A program made the position numbers and the translations under genes. Shown here piece after piece: positions 8,543 to 16,831 of a DNA stretch of 64,000 nucleotides (the stretch's first letter is position 1; each line of letters starts with the position of its first letter). The DNA is from Chloroflexota bacterium (GTDB lineage Bacteria > Chloroflexota > Limnocylindria > QHBO01), in contig JAILWI010000001.1 of NCBI GenBank assembly GCA_025699005.1, positions 248,001-312,000 of the forward strand, in the 5' to 3' direction. A model generated the notes under the pieces. It did no database searches, was not told where the DNA came from, and worked only from the letters and a program-made list of their open reading frames with translations.

Positions 8543-9802
8543 ATGGCCGTCGAGCAGCTGCGACGTGACGTCTTCGACGGTTCGGCGCTGCGGGCCGACT
8601 TCCCGGTCTTCGACCGCCCGCACCGCTCCGGGCTCCCGCTCGCGTTCCTCGATTCGGCCGCGTCGGCGCCGAAGCCGCGCTCGGTGATCGAGGCGGTGGC
8701 CGATGCCTACGGCCACCACTACGCGAACGTCCATCGCGGGATCTACGAGCTGAGCGAGGACGCGACGGCGCGATTCGAGGGTGCCCGGCGGGCGGTGGCC
8801 CGCTTCATCGGCGCTCCGAGTGACCGCGAGATCGTCTTCGTGCGAAACGCCACCGAGGCGATCAATCTCGTCGCCTTCAGCTGGGGACGCACGAACGTCG
8901 GCGCCGGCGACCTGATCCTCTCGACCCAGATGGAGCACCACGCCAACCTCGTGCCGTGGCAGCAGCTCGCCACCGAGACCGGGGCACGGCTCGAGTACGT
9001 CGCCATCACCGACGACGGCCGTCTCGACCTCGACGACCTCCGGGCTCGCCTGGCACAGCGGCCGAAGCTGCTGGCGGTCGGTCACGTCAGCAACGCGCTC
9101 GGGACGATCAACCCGATCGAGGAGGTCAGCCGCCTGGCGCACGACGCCGGTGCACTCGTCGTCCTCGACGCGGCGCAGAGCGTGCCGCACATGCCGGTCG
9201 ACGTGACCCGGCTCGGTGTCGACTTCCTGGCGCTCTCGGGTCACAAGATGCTCGGTCCATCCGGGATTGGCGCGCTGTGGGGCCGTCGTGAGCTGCTCGA
9301 GGCGATGCCGCCCTTCATGACCGGCGGGAGCATGATCAGCAAGGTGACGCTCGAGGGCACGACGTGGGCCGAGGTGCCGCTGAAGTTCGAGGCCGGGACA
9401 CCGGCCATCGCGGAAGCCGCCGGCCTTCACGCGGCCATCGACTACCTCGAGGGGATCGGCATGGACGCCGTGCGAGCCCACGAGCGATTCCTGTTCGAGC
9501 AGGCCCGCGACGCCCTCGCCGCGCTGCCCGGGGTGCGCCTCCTCGGTCCCGAGTCCGCGGATGAGCACGCGGCGGTTCTCAGCTTCGTCATCGACGGGGT
9601 GCATCCCCACGACGTGGCGACCGTGTTCGACCATCACGGCGTGGCGGTCCGCGCCGGTCACCACTGCGCACAACCGGTGATGGCGCGCTACGACCTGCCG
9701 GCCACGACGCGTGCCTCGCTGTACGTCTACAACGACCTCGATGACGTCGAGCGCCTCGTGTCCGCCATCCGGGCCACGCAGACCCTGTTCGGGACGGCCT
9801 GA
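8543..9802 (+). CDS. sufS: Cysteine desulfurase SufS
   Basis: 419-residue type II (group II) PLP desulfurase that converts cysteine to alanine plus an enzyme persulfide. The PLP lysine is Lys235 in LSGHKMLGPSG; the catalytic cysteine is Cys375 in RAGHHCAQP. The compact loop around the catalytic Cys is that of SufS rather than IscS, so it needs an activating acceptor; sufU follows one base after the stop. With the CysO/CysM genes downstream, the operon makes both the substrate (cysteine) and the enzyme that consumes it. Confidence 0.95.
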   Translation: MAVEQLRRDVFDGSALRADFPVFDRPHRSGLPLAFLDSAASAPKPRSVIEAVADAYGHHYANVHRGIYELSEDATARFEGARRAVARFIGAPSDREIVFVRNATEAINLVAFSWGRTNVGAGDLILSTQMEHHANLVPWQQLATETGARLEYVAITDDGRLDLDDLRARLAQRPKLLAVGHVSNALGTINPIEEVSRLAHDAGALVVLDAAQSVPHMPVDVTRLGVDFLALSGHKMLGPSGIGALWGRRELLEAMPPFMTGGSMISKVTLEGTTWAEVPLKFEAGTPAIAEAAGLHAAIDYLEGIGMDAVRAHERFLFEQARDALAALPGVRLLGPESADEHAAVLSFVIDGVHPHDVATVFDHHGVAVRAGHHCAQPVMARYDLPATTRASLYVYNDLDDVERLVSAIRATQTLFGTA

Positions 9803-9803
9803 C

Positions 9804-10226
9804 ATGGACAACCTGTACCGCGACTTCATCCTCGAGCACTACCGCGAGCCGCACAACAAGGGCGTCCTCGAGCCGCACGACCTCCACTTCGCCGATTCGA
9901 ACCCGACCTGCGGCGACGAGATGTCGATGACGCTCCAGCTGGACGACGCGAAGCAGCGCGTCGTGGACGTGGCGTTCGATGGTCGCGGCTGCGCGATCAG
10001 CCAGGCGTCCGCCTCGATCCTCACCGACGAGCTGCGCGGCATGAGCCTGGACGAGCTCCGCGCCATGGACCCCGGCGACGTCGTCGAGAACCTCGGCGTC
10101 CCGATCGGCCCGGCGCGGCTGAAGTGCGCACTGCTGAGCTACAAGGTCCTCCAGGGCGCCGTGATCGGCGCCGAGGCACGCTGGCCGGACGAGGCCGACG
10201 TGCTCGCCGGTGGCTCGGCCCCCTGA
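9804..10226 (+). CDS. sufU: Zinc-dependent sulfurtransferase SufU
   Basis: 140 residues, IscU-like fold of the SufU type. Metal/active-site residues are visible: Cys36 and Asp38 (NPTCGD), Cys63 (GRGCAISQAS) and Cys108 (LKCALLSYKVLQ). In the SufU family these bind zinc, and the zinc ligand swap accepts sulfur from SufS; the insertion before the third Cys separates SufU from IscU. The start at ATG 9804 follows the sufS stop by one base, with MDNLYRDFILEHYREPHNKG matching family N-termini. Likely the immediate sulfur acceptor for SufB. Confidence 0.95.
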   Translation: MDNLYRDFILEHYREPHNKGVLEPHDLHFADSNPTCGDEMSMTLQLDDAKQRVVDVAFDGRGCAISQASASILTDELRGMSLDELRAMDPGDVVENLGVPIGPARLKCALLSYKVLQGAVIGAEARWPDEADVLAGGSAP

Positions 10227-10269
10227 GCCTCATTCCACCCGTACGCAACCCAAGGAAAGCGACCCCCCG

Positions 10270-11406
10270 ATGACCAACTCCGACCACCGACCGTTCCGCG
10301 AGGTGAGCGCTGCCGATGCGGTCGCGCTCGCTCGCGATGGCTACCACGTGATCGACGTCCGCGAGCAGAGCGAGTGGAACGCCGGCCACGTTGCCGGGGC
10401 CACGCTCCTGCCCCTCGCCGAGATGCGTGAGCGCATTCGCGAGGTGGCTCCCGACCTCGACGCCCCTCTCCTGCTTCACTGCGCCGTCGGTGGCCGGTCC
10501 GGTCGGGCGGCCGGATGGCTGACCGAGATGGGATACACGAACGTCGTCAGCATGAAGGACTCGATCGGCCGCTGGCCCGAGCAGGGCGGCGAGTGGGAGG
10601 AGCCGCGCCAGCTGCTGAGCCCGGCGCAACAGCGTCGCTACGCCCGGCAGACGCTCATCCCCGAGATCGGGCAAGAGGGCCAGCGCAGGCTGCTCGACGC
10701 GAAGGTGCTGCTCATCGGCGCCGGCGCGCTCGGATCCCCATCGGCGCTCTACCTGTCCGCCTCCGGCATCGGCACGATCGGCCTCGTCGACGACGATCTG
10801 GTGGAGGAGTCGAACCTCCAGCGCCAGGTGCTCCACGGCGTCGATCGGCTCGGCATGCGCAAGGTCGATTCCGGTGAGCAGACGATCCGTGCTCTGAATC
10901 CCGAGACCGTGGTCGTCAAGCACGCCGAGCGCCTGAACGCCGACAACGTGGAGCGGCTGATCGCGGACTACGACGTGATCGTCGACGGCACCGACAACTT
11001 CGACACTCGCTACGTCCTGAACGACGCGGCCGTGAAGCTGCGCAAGCCCGTCGTCCACGGCTCGATCTATCGCTGGGATGGCCAGATCACGACGTTCGTT
11101 CCGTTCGAGGGACCGTGCTACCGCTGCATGTACCCGGTCCAGCCACCGGAGGAGCTCGCGCCTGCGTGCAGCGTCGCGGGCGTGCTCGGAGTGCTACCCG
11201 GCGTCATCGGCATGCTGCAGTCGAACGAGGTCTTCAAGCTGGTCCTCGGTGTCGGCGAGACGCTGTCCGGCAGGCTGCTGATGTTCGACGCCATGGGTAC
11301 CGCGTTCGACGAGGTGCGGATCTGGCGCGACCCGGCCTGCCCTGCCTGCGGCGACGCGGCCGCGGCCACACCCACCCAGGAGCCGGCACAGCCGGTGTCG
11401 GTCTGA
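10270..11406 (+). CDS. Rhodanese-ThiF/MoeB fusion, sulfur-carrier adenylyl/sulfurtransferase (MoeZ-like)
   Basis: 378 residues. Residues 1-105 are a rhodanese domain with Cys71 in HCAVGGRSGRA. The rest is a ThiF/MoeB E1-like domain with the ATP motif IGAGALGSPSALYL, the zinc pairs CYRC and CPAC, and the thioester-type cysteine in APACSVAGVLG. It would adenylate the C-terminal Gly of the CysO carrier and convert it to a thiocarboxylate. Domain order is the reverse of mycobacterial MoeZ, where rhodanese is C-terminal. ATG 10270 is chosen because AAGGAAAG lies 12 bases upstream. Directly upstream of cysO, 8 bases apart. Confidence 0.9.
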   Translation: MTNSDHRPFREVSAADAVALARDGYHVIDVREQSEWNAGHVAGATLLPLAEMRERIREVAPDLDAPLLLHCAVGGRSGRAAGWLTEMGYTNVVSMKDSIGRWPEQGGEWEEPRQLLSPAQQRRYARQTLIPEIGQEGQRRLLDAKVLLIGAGALGSPSALYLSASGIGTIGLVDDDLVEESNLQRQVLHGVDRLGMRKVDSGEQTIRALNPETVVVKHAERLNADNVERLIADYDVIVDGTDNFDTRYVLNDAAVKLRKPVVHGSIYRWDGQITTFVPFEGPCYRCMYPVQPPEELAPACSVAGVLGVLPGVIGMLQSNEVFKLVLGVGETLSGRLLMFDAMGTAFDEVRIWRDPACPACGDAAAATPTQEPAQPVSV

Positions 11407-11414
11407 GGAGTCCC

Positions 11415-11690
11415 GTGAGCACCATTCGCATTCCGCCCGTCCTGCGCGAGAACACCGGGGGCAGCCGCACGGTCGACGTCACCGGCGCGACCGTCGCCGA
11501 GGCGCTGACCGACCTCTTCGGCAAGCATCCGGCGCTGCGCGATCGTGTGACCGAGGACGGCGAGCTGAGCCGGTTCATCAACGTCTACGTGAACGATCGC
11601 GACGTGCGCTACCGGGACGGGCTCGACACGCCCATCGCCGACGGCGACACGATCATCCTGCTGCCCGCGATGGCTGGAGGATCCCGCTAG
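11415..11690 (+). CDS. cysO: CysO-like ubiquitin-fold sulfur carrier with C-terminal GGSR
   Basis: 91-residue MoaD/ThiS-type carrier with a GTG start. The block FINVYVNDRDVRYRDGL followed by IADGDTIILLP closely resembles mycobacterial CysO. The chain ends PAMAGGSR: two residues follow the diglycine that must be exposed for adenylation and thiocarboxylation. Trimming of Ser-Arg is therefore required, and the JAMM peptidase encoded at 12639 is the natural candidate. Located between its presumed activating enzyme and cysM, so it should deliver sulfur for cysteine synthesis rather than for molybdopterin or thiamine. Confidence 0.9.
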   Translation: MSTIRIPPVLRENTGGSRTVDVTGATVAEALTDLFGKHPALRDRVTEDGELSRFINVYVNDRDVRYRDGLDTPIADGDTIILLPAMAGGSR

Positions 11691-11694
11691 GCCG

Positions 11695-12645
11695 ATGCCG
11701 ACCACCGTCGGTGCGGCGCCGGACCTCGTCGCGGCCATCGGCAACACGCCGATGGTCGAGCTGCGGCGGCTCGCGCCACATGCCGGCGTCCGCCTCTTCG
11801 CCAAGCTCGAGGGCAACAACCCGACCGGCTCGGTGAAGGACCGCGTGGCCCGGGCCATGATCGAGTCGGCGCTCGCCGATGGTTCGCTTCGGCCCGGCCA
11901 GACGATCCTCGAACCGTCGAGCGGCAACACCGGGATCAGCCTGGCCATGATCGGGTCTCGGCTCGGGCATCCGGTTCGCATCGTGATGCCCGACAACACG
12001 ACCCGTGAACGCGAGCAGCTCCTGCGCATGTTCGGCGCCGAGATCGTCTTCTCGCCCGGTGCGGAAGGCTCGAACGGTGCCATCCGGTTGGCCCAGTCCC
12101 TGGCCGCCGCCGATCCCGAGCTCTTCATGCCGTACCAGTACGGCAATGCGTCGAACCCCGGCGCGCACGAAACCACCACCGGCCCCGAGATCCTGGCGCA
12201 GGTGCCCGACGTCGACGTCTTCGTGGCCGGCCTCGGCACCGGGGGCACGCTGACCGGCGTCGGCCGGTTCCTCAAGCGCGAGCGACCGGGCGTGAGGATC
12301 GTCGCTGCCGAGCCGCTCCCCGGGGAGGGTGTCCAGGGCCTGCGATCGCTCGAAGAGGGGTTCGTTCCCCCGGTCCTCGACGAGTCGGTCCTCGACGACA
12401 AGTACCTCGTCAGCAACCGGGACGCGGTCGTCGGCCTCCGGCGGCTCCTCGCCGAGGAGGGCGTCTTCGCCGGTTTGTCGTGTGGCGCAGCGATCGCGGT
12501 TGCGGTGCGCGTGGCACGTGACATGGAGCGCGGCACGGTCGTGGTTCTCCTCGCCGATGGTGGCTGGAAGTACCTCTCGGCCGACTTGTGGAGTCGCGAG
12601 CTCGACGACCTCGAGGACGAGCTGGAGGGCTCGCTGCTATGGTGA
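11695..12645 (+). CDS. cysM: CysO-thiocarboxylate-dependent cysteine synthase CysM
   Basis: 316-residue fold-type II PLP enzyme. Lys48 in NNPTGSVKDR binds PLP and SSGNTGIS binds the phosphate. The C-terminal third carries LRSLEEGFVP, whose Arg corresponds to the one that recognises O-phosphoserine in the mycobacterial enzyme. The GGWKYLS...EGSLLW ending is also shared with that enzyme. It should form a CysO-cysteine adduct from O-phosphoserine and CysO-COSH. It ends in a 7-base overlap with the peptidase gene. A plain O-acetylserine sulfhydrylase is less likely given the neighbours. Confidence 0.92.
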   Translation: MPTTVGAAPDLVAAIGNTPMVELRRLAPHAGVRLFAKLEGNNPTGSVKDRVARAMIESALADGSLRPGQTILEPSSGNTGISLAMIGSRLGHPVRIVMPDNTTREREQLLRMFGAEIVFSPGAEGSNGAIRLAQSLAAADPELFMPYQYGNASNPGAHETTTGPEILAQVPDVDVFVAGLGTGGTLTGVGRFLKRERPGVRIVAAEPLPGEGVQGLRSLEEGFVPPVLDESVLDDKYLVSNRDAVVGLRRLLAEEGVFAGLSCGAAIAVAVRVARDMERGTVVVLLADGGWKYLSADLWSRELDDLEDELEGSLLW

Positions 12646-13067
12646 CCGCCGAGGGTCTCACCATCCCGCGTGAGATCGCGTCACGGATGCTCGAGCACGC
12701 GCGCGGCGAGCTCCCGAACGAGGCCTGCGGCCTGCTCGGTGGTGACCTGGGAGCGGGGAGGGCGGCGTCGTTCCATCCCGCGCGTAATGCCGAGGCCAGC
12801 CCGCTGCGCTACAACGTCCACCCCGACGACCTGGTGCGGATCATCTTCGGGATCGAGGATGCCGGCGAGGATCTCGTCGCGATCTTCCACTCGCACTCCG
12901 CCTCCCCGGCCGTGCCCTCGGCCACCGACCGGCGCACGGCGCAGTACCCGGAGGCGTTCTACGTGCTGGCCACGTTGGCCGATGCCGACGCGTCACCCGA
13001 GACCGCGCTGCGCGCGTGGCGCATCAGCGACGGAGCGAGCACCGAGGTCCCGCTGGCGCTCGAATAG
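12639..13067 (+). CDS. mec: JAMM/MPN+ zinc peptidase (Mec) releasing cysteine from CysO
   Basis: 142 residues with a full JAMM site: Glu28, His84 and His86 in HSH, Ser94 and Asp97 (HSH-x7-S-x2-D). In the CysO pathway this peptidase cuts the CysO-cysteine adduct to free cysteine and regenerate the carrier. Here it may also remove the terminal Ser-Arg of newly made CysO. The ATG at 12639 overlaps the cysM stop; GTG 12642 is an alternative one codon later. Last gene of the operon; only six bases separate it from the convergent lipoprotein gene. Confidence 0.92.
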   Translation: MVTAEGLTIPREIASRMLEHARGELPNEACGLLGGDLGAGRAASFHPARNAEASPLRYNVHPDDLVRIIFGIEDAGEDLVAIFHSHSASPAVPSATDRRTAQYPEAFYVLATLADADASPETALRAWRISDGASTEVPLALE

Positions 13068-13073
13068 GGCGGG

Positions 13074-13766
13074 TCAGCAGGCGATGGATGCCCGATCGAC
13101 GACGATCCGGTCGCGGAGATCCACCGTCAGGTCGACCCCGCAGGCCCCGGTCTCGGCGCCGGTGCGGTAGCTGAGGACGACCAGCCCCTCGTCCGGTGGC
13201 GGGAGCCATCGGGCCGAGCTCAGGAATGCCTCCGGGGCGAGGTCGCTCGTCGACTCGGCGACGATCTCGGCCGCGACGGCCGTCACCGTCGGGTCGAGCC
13301 CGCGCAGGGTCGAATCGGCGACCCGGACGTCGCCGGATACCGGATCGACGGCGAACACCCACAGGTCCTCGCCCTCGGATCCCTCCGGAGCTCCGGCGAT
13401 TTCCAGCGTGCAGGAGGCAGCCCCGCATGAGCCGCCGGCGACGATCGTCGTCCACGGCTCGCCGTCGAAGGTCCAGATGGCGTCGGCCAGCGCAGAGGCG
13501 ACCGCCTGGGTCTCGAGGGCGTCCGGAACGCCGCCGGGGCGTCGCGACTCTCGCATCGCGTCGAGGATCTCATCCGCGGTGAATGGCGTGTCCGGCGTGA
13601 TCTCGAATCCGGGCGCCTCGCTGATCGTCGGACTCGCGGTCGGCCGCTCCGTGGGCGACGGCGAGGCGGCCGGGGTCGTCGTCAGCGTGGGAGAGGGGAG
13701 GGGTGAGGACGCCGTGCAGGCGGCGAGAACCATCCCCAGCAGGAGGGAGGCGACGCCGGACCGCAT
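13074..13766 (-). CDS. Secreted lipoprotein of unknown function
   Basis: 230 residues starting MRSGVASLLLGMVLAAC, a lipoprotein signal with lipobox LAAC, followed by a Ser/Thr/Pro linker of about 45 residues. The folded part has Cys pairs (GGSCGAASC, GACG, terminal C) that could form disulfides. I recognise no domain. Its ATG overlaps the stop of the S8 protease gene (TGATG), so it is translated from the same message and may act with the protease at the cell surface. Lgt at 26332 would lipidate it. The end is convergent with mec. Confidence 0.8.
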   Translation of the reverse strand: MRSGVASLLLGMVLAACTASSPLPSPTLTTTPAASPSPTERPTASPTISEAPGFEITPDTPFTADEILDAMRESRRPGGVPDALETQAVASALADAIWTFDGEPWTTIVAGGSCGAASCTLEIAGAPEGSEGEDLWVFAVDPVSGDVRVADSTLRGLDPTVTAVAAEIVAESTSDLAPEAFLSSARWLPPPDEGLVVLSYRTGAETGACGVDLTVDLRDRIVVDRASIAC

Positions 13767-16723
13767 CACGGCTTCCCGAGGAGCGCCCGAAGCTGTGACA
13801 CCACCGCGTTGCCGATGACCGAGGTGCCACCGATCAACCACGTTCGCGGCGGGAAGAGCCGGAGGAGCTCGCTGCGTGCCGGAGACGGGACGGTTTCGGG
13901 GCCCACGAGGAGCAGCGGCGCGCCGTTGCTCCCGGCCGCAGGCACGGCCGCGAGCGCGTCGGGGAAGTTCATGCCGGTGGCGAGATACGCGTCGGAGGGC
14001 CTGCCGAAGAAGGCCTCCGAGACCTCGGCCGCCGTCGCGAACCGATCGGCGCCGGCGATGCGCACGACCGGATTCGCGGTGTAGGCCTGGAGCGCATTCT
14101 TCACCGAGTCGCTCACGGCGCTGGTGCCGCCCAGCACGTAGATGCGCTGCGGCCTGAGGCGCGACAGCTCGTCGCGCAGGGCCTGGGGTACCGACGTCCG
14201 CTCGGCCAGAAGGACCGGCCCTCCCAGCTTCACGGCCGCAGGCCCGGCCGTGAGCGCGTCGGGGAAGCCTTCACCGGTGGCCACGAAGGCCGCCGGCACG
14301 CCGGCGCCGAACGTCGACTGACTGACCGCGGCCGCCGTCGCGTAGCGGTCGCTGCCCGCGATACGCGTGACCGACCCGGTCGTGTACGCATCCAGCGCAC
14401 TGGCGACCGAGTTGCTGATGACCGCCGTGCCGCCCAGCACGACGATCCGACCGGGCCTCAGCCGGGCCAGCTCGTCCCTCGTCGCCTGCGGCAGGTAGTT
14501 CGGCTCGGTCAGCAGGACGGGGCCGTCGTTGCGTGCCGCGACCGGGCCGGCGGCCAGCGCGTCGGGGAAGTTGCGGCCGGTCGCCACGTACGCGACGGGG
14601 GTCCCGGGACCGAAGTGGCTGCGGCTGACGGCGGCCGCCGTCCCGTAGCGATCGCTGCCCGCGAGGCGAATCGGCGTCCCGATGTTCCACTTCGCCCACG
14701 CCAGTCCGTATCGCTCCGAGCTGCTCTCGAAGCGAGACTGTCGCACCTCGATCCGCACCGTCCCGGTGCTGCTGGCCGTGAACTCGACCCACTCGTAGTT
14801 GTTGTCGAAGGTGTACGAGCCGAGCACCGACCCGTTCGGCTGGGTGATCCGCAGGTCGAGGTCGGCGGCCAGCCGATCCGTGCGGTTCGAGATGGAGGTC
14901 CCCGACGTCTTGCTGTTCCAGGAGAGGACGACCTTCACCTTCTGACCGGCCAGGACGGAGATGTTCTGGCTCAGTGCCTGGCCGGCCGTCAGGCTGCCCA
15001 TCCGATGACCGCCATACGTCCCGTCGCCGTTCGTCAGCAGGCGGTTCGCCCACAGCGCCGATGCGGTCCCGGTACCCTCGTGATCAGCGTTGATGGAGCC
15101 GTCCGGCATCGGCGAGCGGTTGATGGCACCGGCCATGATGATGGCGCGCGTCGCCTCCGGTCGCAGCGCCAGGCTGGGGAGTCGGGCGATGACCTGGGCC
15201 GCGATACCCGCGACGATCGGGCTGGCGATGCTGGTCCCGCTGGCGCCGAGCCCATTCGCAGTCCGCACCGAAGGGGCGGGCGCGGACACGTTCGGCTTGT
15301 TGAAGTCGCCGTGCGAGTTCCACGCAGTCCCCGAGCGATCGCGATAGTTCGAGCCGTTCGACCCCGGGTAGTACCAGATGCGATCGTCGTTGCGCCCGGC
15401 CGTCCCACGGTCGTCGATGCCGCCCACGGTGAGGACGTTGTAGGCCGTGCCCGGTGAGAGGATGTCCCAGTGGCCGAAGGTCACGTAGTTGCCAGACGCG
15501 GCGACCGCCAACCGACCGTCGTCCTGCACCATCGAGTCGAAGTAGCGCCGAGCCTCCTCCGAGCCCGTCGCCGTGTCCTGGCCGATGCTGGCGTTGACGA
15601 TATCGGCGTCGCCACCGCCGGCGCTGGCCGCCCAGTCGGCCGCGGCGATGATCTGCCGGTCGCGCGTGAGGGAGGCCGCGCCACCACCGGTCGATGAGCT
15701 CACGATGACGGCCCCGGGGGCGACGCCGGGGTACGAGCTGCTCCGCCCGGCGATGGCGCCAGCGACCCACGTGGGATGGTCGAACGTGCCCGACCCGGTG
15801 TAGGCGAGGGAGCCGCTCGTGCTGCGCGACGCGACGACGCGGCCCGCCAGGTCGCCGGAGTTGCGGACGTTGTGGTACTCGACGACGGCAACCCGGACGC
15901 CCGCGCCCTGGTCCTCGCTGCCCGACGACCAGTTGGCCTGGACTGCCGGTCCGGCGCTCGACATCGCGGTGGTCCACGTCCGCTCGAGACCGATGCTGGA
16001 GACGTCCGCGAGCGAGGCGACCTCGTCAAGCCGATCGGCGGGCATGTCGATGTAGGCAAGGGGCGCGGTCGTGGAGGCATACCCCACGCTGCCACCGAGC
16101 GCTTCGACGTCGGCGCGCAGCTCCTCGAGTGCCGCGCTCACCGCCCCGGCGCGTGCCTCGGCAAGCTCGGCGCGGATCGCGCGGGCGGTCTCGAGGTCGT
16201 CGACGATGGGTCGGCCGCCGTCCCAGACCAGCTCCGGGTGGCGGTCGATCACCGCCTGCTCGGCGGCCGATGCGTCGACCTCCAGCCACACCCCGACCGG
16301 GACCCTCGGCGTGGCCCCCACGGGCGCTGCTGCGACGGCGGCGATCAGCTCGTCATCGGCCTTGCGCTCGAAGGTGCTCTTCGAGGCGAGGTCCTCCGCG
16401 ACCTTCTGCTCGCCGAGTGCGAGGCCCGCGACCTTGCCCGCCCTCTGGTCGCGGTACACGACGTGGAGCTCGCCGGTCCTGTGGTCGACGTACTTGGCGG
16501 CCCACAGCGCCACCGCGTCGTCACCGACGGTGCCGGTGCGCTCGTACACGAGCTCGTAGTCGCCCGGTGCTCCACCGACGGTCTCGGCGAGGTGCTGTCG
16601 ACCCTGGGCGACGGGATCCGCGGCGCGCGTCACGTCCTGCGGGGCGGCGAACGACCCCGCGACGAGCAGGCCGGCGAGGGCCAGTCGGGCGACGCGCCTG
16701 CGCGGCTCGTCGATCGGTTGCAT
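13766..16723 (-). CDS. Secreted S8-type serine peptidase with three C-terminal CWB2 repeats
   Basis: 985 residues. Start chosen at 16723 because AGGAG lies 6 bases upstream and a signal peptide (VARLALAGLLVAGSFAAP) follows. Residues 130-250 look like a pro-domain. The peptidase domain (about 270-560) has His316 in DHPTWVAG, oxyanion Asn412 in ASGN, and Ser498 in SGTSIASP. At the usual catalytic Asp position it has Glu282 (VAVVEYHN). A jelly-roll domain (580-680) precedes three cell-wall-binding repeat 2 units from residue 686. Probably a wall-anchored, secreted protease. The stop overlaps the lipoprotein start. Confidence 0.9.
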   Translation of the reverse strand: MQPIDEPRRRVARLALAGLLVAGSFAAPQDVTRAADPVAQGRQHLAETVGGAPGDYELVYERTGTVGDDAVALWAAKYVDHRTGELHVVYRDQRAGKVAGLALGEQKVAEDLASKSTFERKADDELIAAVAAAPVGATPRVPVGVWLEVDASAAEQAVIDRHPELVWDGGRPIVDDLETARAIRAELAEARAGAVSAALEELRADVEALGGSVGYASTTAPLAYIDMPADRLDEVASLADVSSIGLERTWTTAMSSAGPAVQANWSSGSEDQGAGVRVAVVEYHNVRNSGDLAGRVVASRSTSGSLAYTGSGTFDHPTWVAGAIAGRSSSYPGVAPGAVIVSSSTGGGAASLTRDRQIIAAADWAASAGGGDADIVNASIGQDTATGSEEARRYFDSMVQDDGRLAVAASGNYVTFGHWDILSPGTAYNVLTVGGIDDRGTAGRNDDRIWYYPGSNGSNYRDRSGTAWNSHGDFNKPNVSAPAPSVRTANGLGASGTSIASPIVAGIAAQVIARLPSLALRPEATRAIIMAGAINRSPMPDGSINADHEGTGTASALWANRLLTNGDGTYGGHRMGSLTAGQALSQNISVLAGQKVKVVLSWNSKTSGTSISNRTDRLAADLDLRITQPNGSVLGSYTFDNNYEWVEFTASSTGTVRIEVRQSRFESSSERYGLAWAKWNIGTPIRLAGSDRYGTAAAVSRSHFGPGTPVAYVATGRNFPDALAAGPVAARNDGPVLLTEPNYLPQATRDELARLRPGRIVVLGGTAVISNSVASALDAYTTGSVTRIAGSDRYATAAAVSQSTFGAGVPAAFVATGEGFPDALTAGPAAVKLGGPVLLAERTSVPQALRDELSRLRPQRIYVLGGTSAVSDSVKNALQAYTANPVVRIAGADRFATAAEVSEAFFGRPSDAYLATGMNFPDALAAVPAAGSNGAPLLLVGPETVPSPARSELLRLFPPRTWLIGGTSVIGNAVVSQLRALLGKP
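13769..14671 (-). repeat. Three tandem cell-wall-binding repeat 2 units
   Basis: Protein-level tandem repeats at residues 686-786, 787-887 and 888-985 of the S8 protease, each beginning R-(L/I)-A-G-(S/A)-D-R-(Y/F). Each contains a (R/E/M)-x-FPDAL core and a (V/I)-GGT-(S/A) turn. The 101-residue spacing of the first two is exact. CWB2 trimers in other proteins bind anionic wall polymers, which fits a wall anchor here. Confidence 0.9.
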
Positions 16724-16737
16724 CGGGTCTCCTGAGT

Positions 16738-16757
16738 CGTATGACAGCGTATGACAG
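16738..16757. promoter_or_regulatory. Tandem 10-bp direct repeat CGTATGACAG x2 between divergent genes
   Basis: Two exact, abutting copies of CGTATGACAG, one helical turn apart, in the 108-base gap between the S8 protease (minus) and the M24 peptidase (plus). They lie 15 bases upstream of the protease start codon, close to its ribosome site. Placement on one face of the helix suggests an operator or overlapping promoter elements. Function is inferred only. Confidence 0.4.
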
Positions 16758-16831
16758 TGTCGCACGGCACTGAAGGCAGCGTGCGCGCCGGCAAGCGCCC
16801 CCGCAATGGCCTGATTCGGTAGGCTTCCGCC

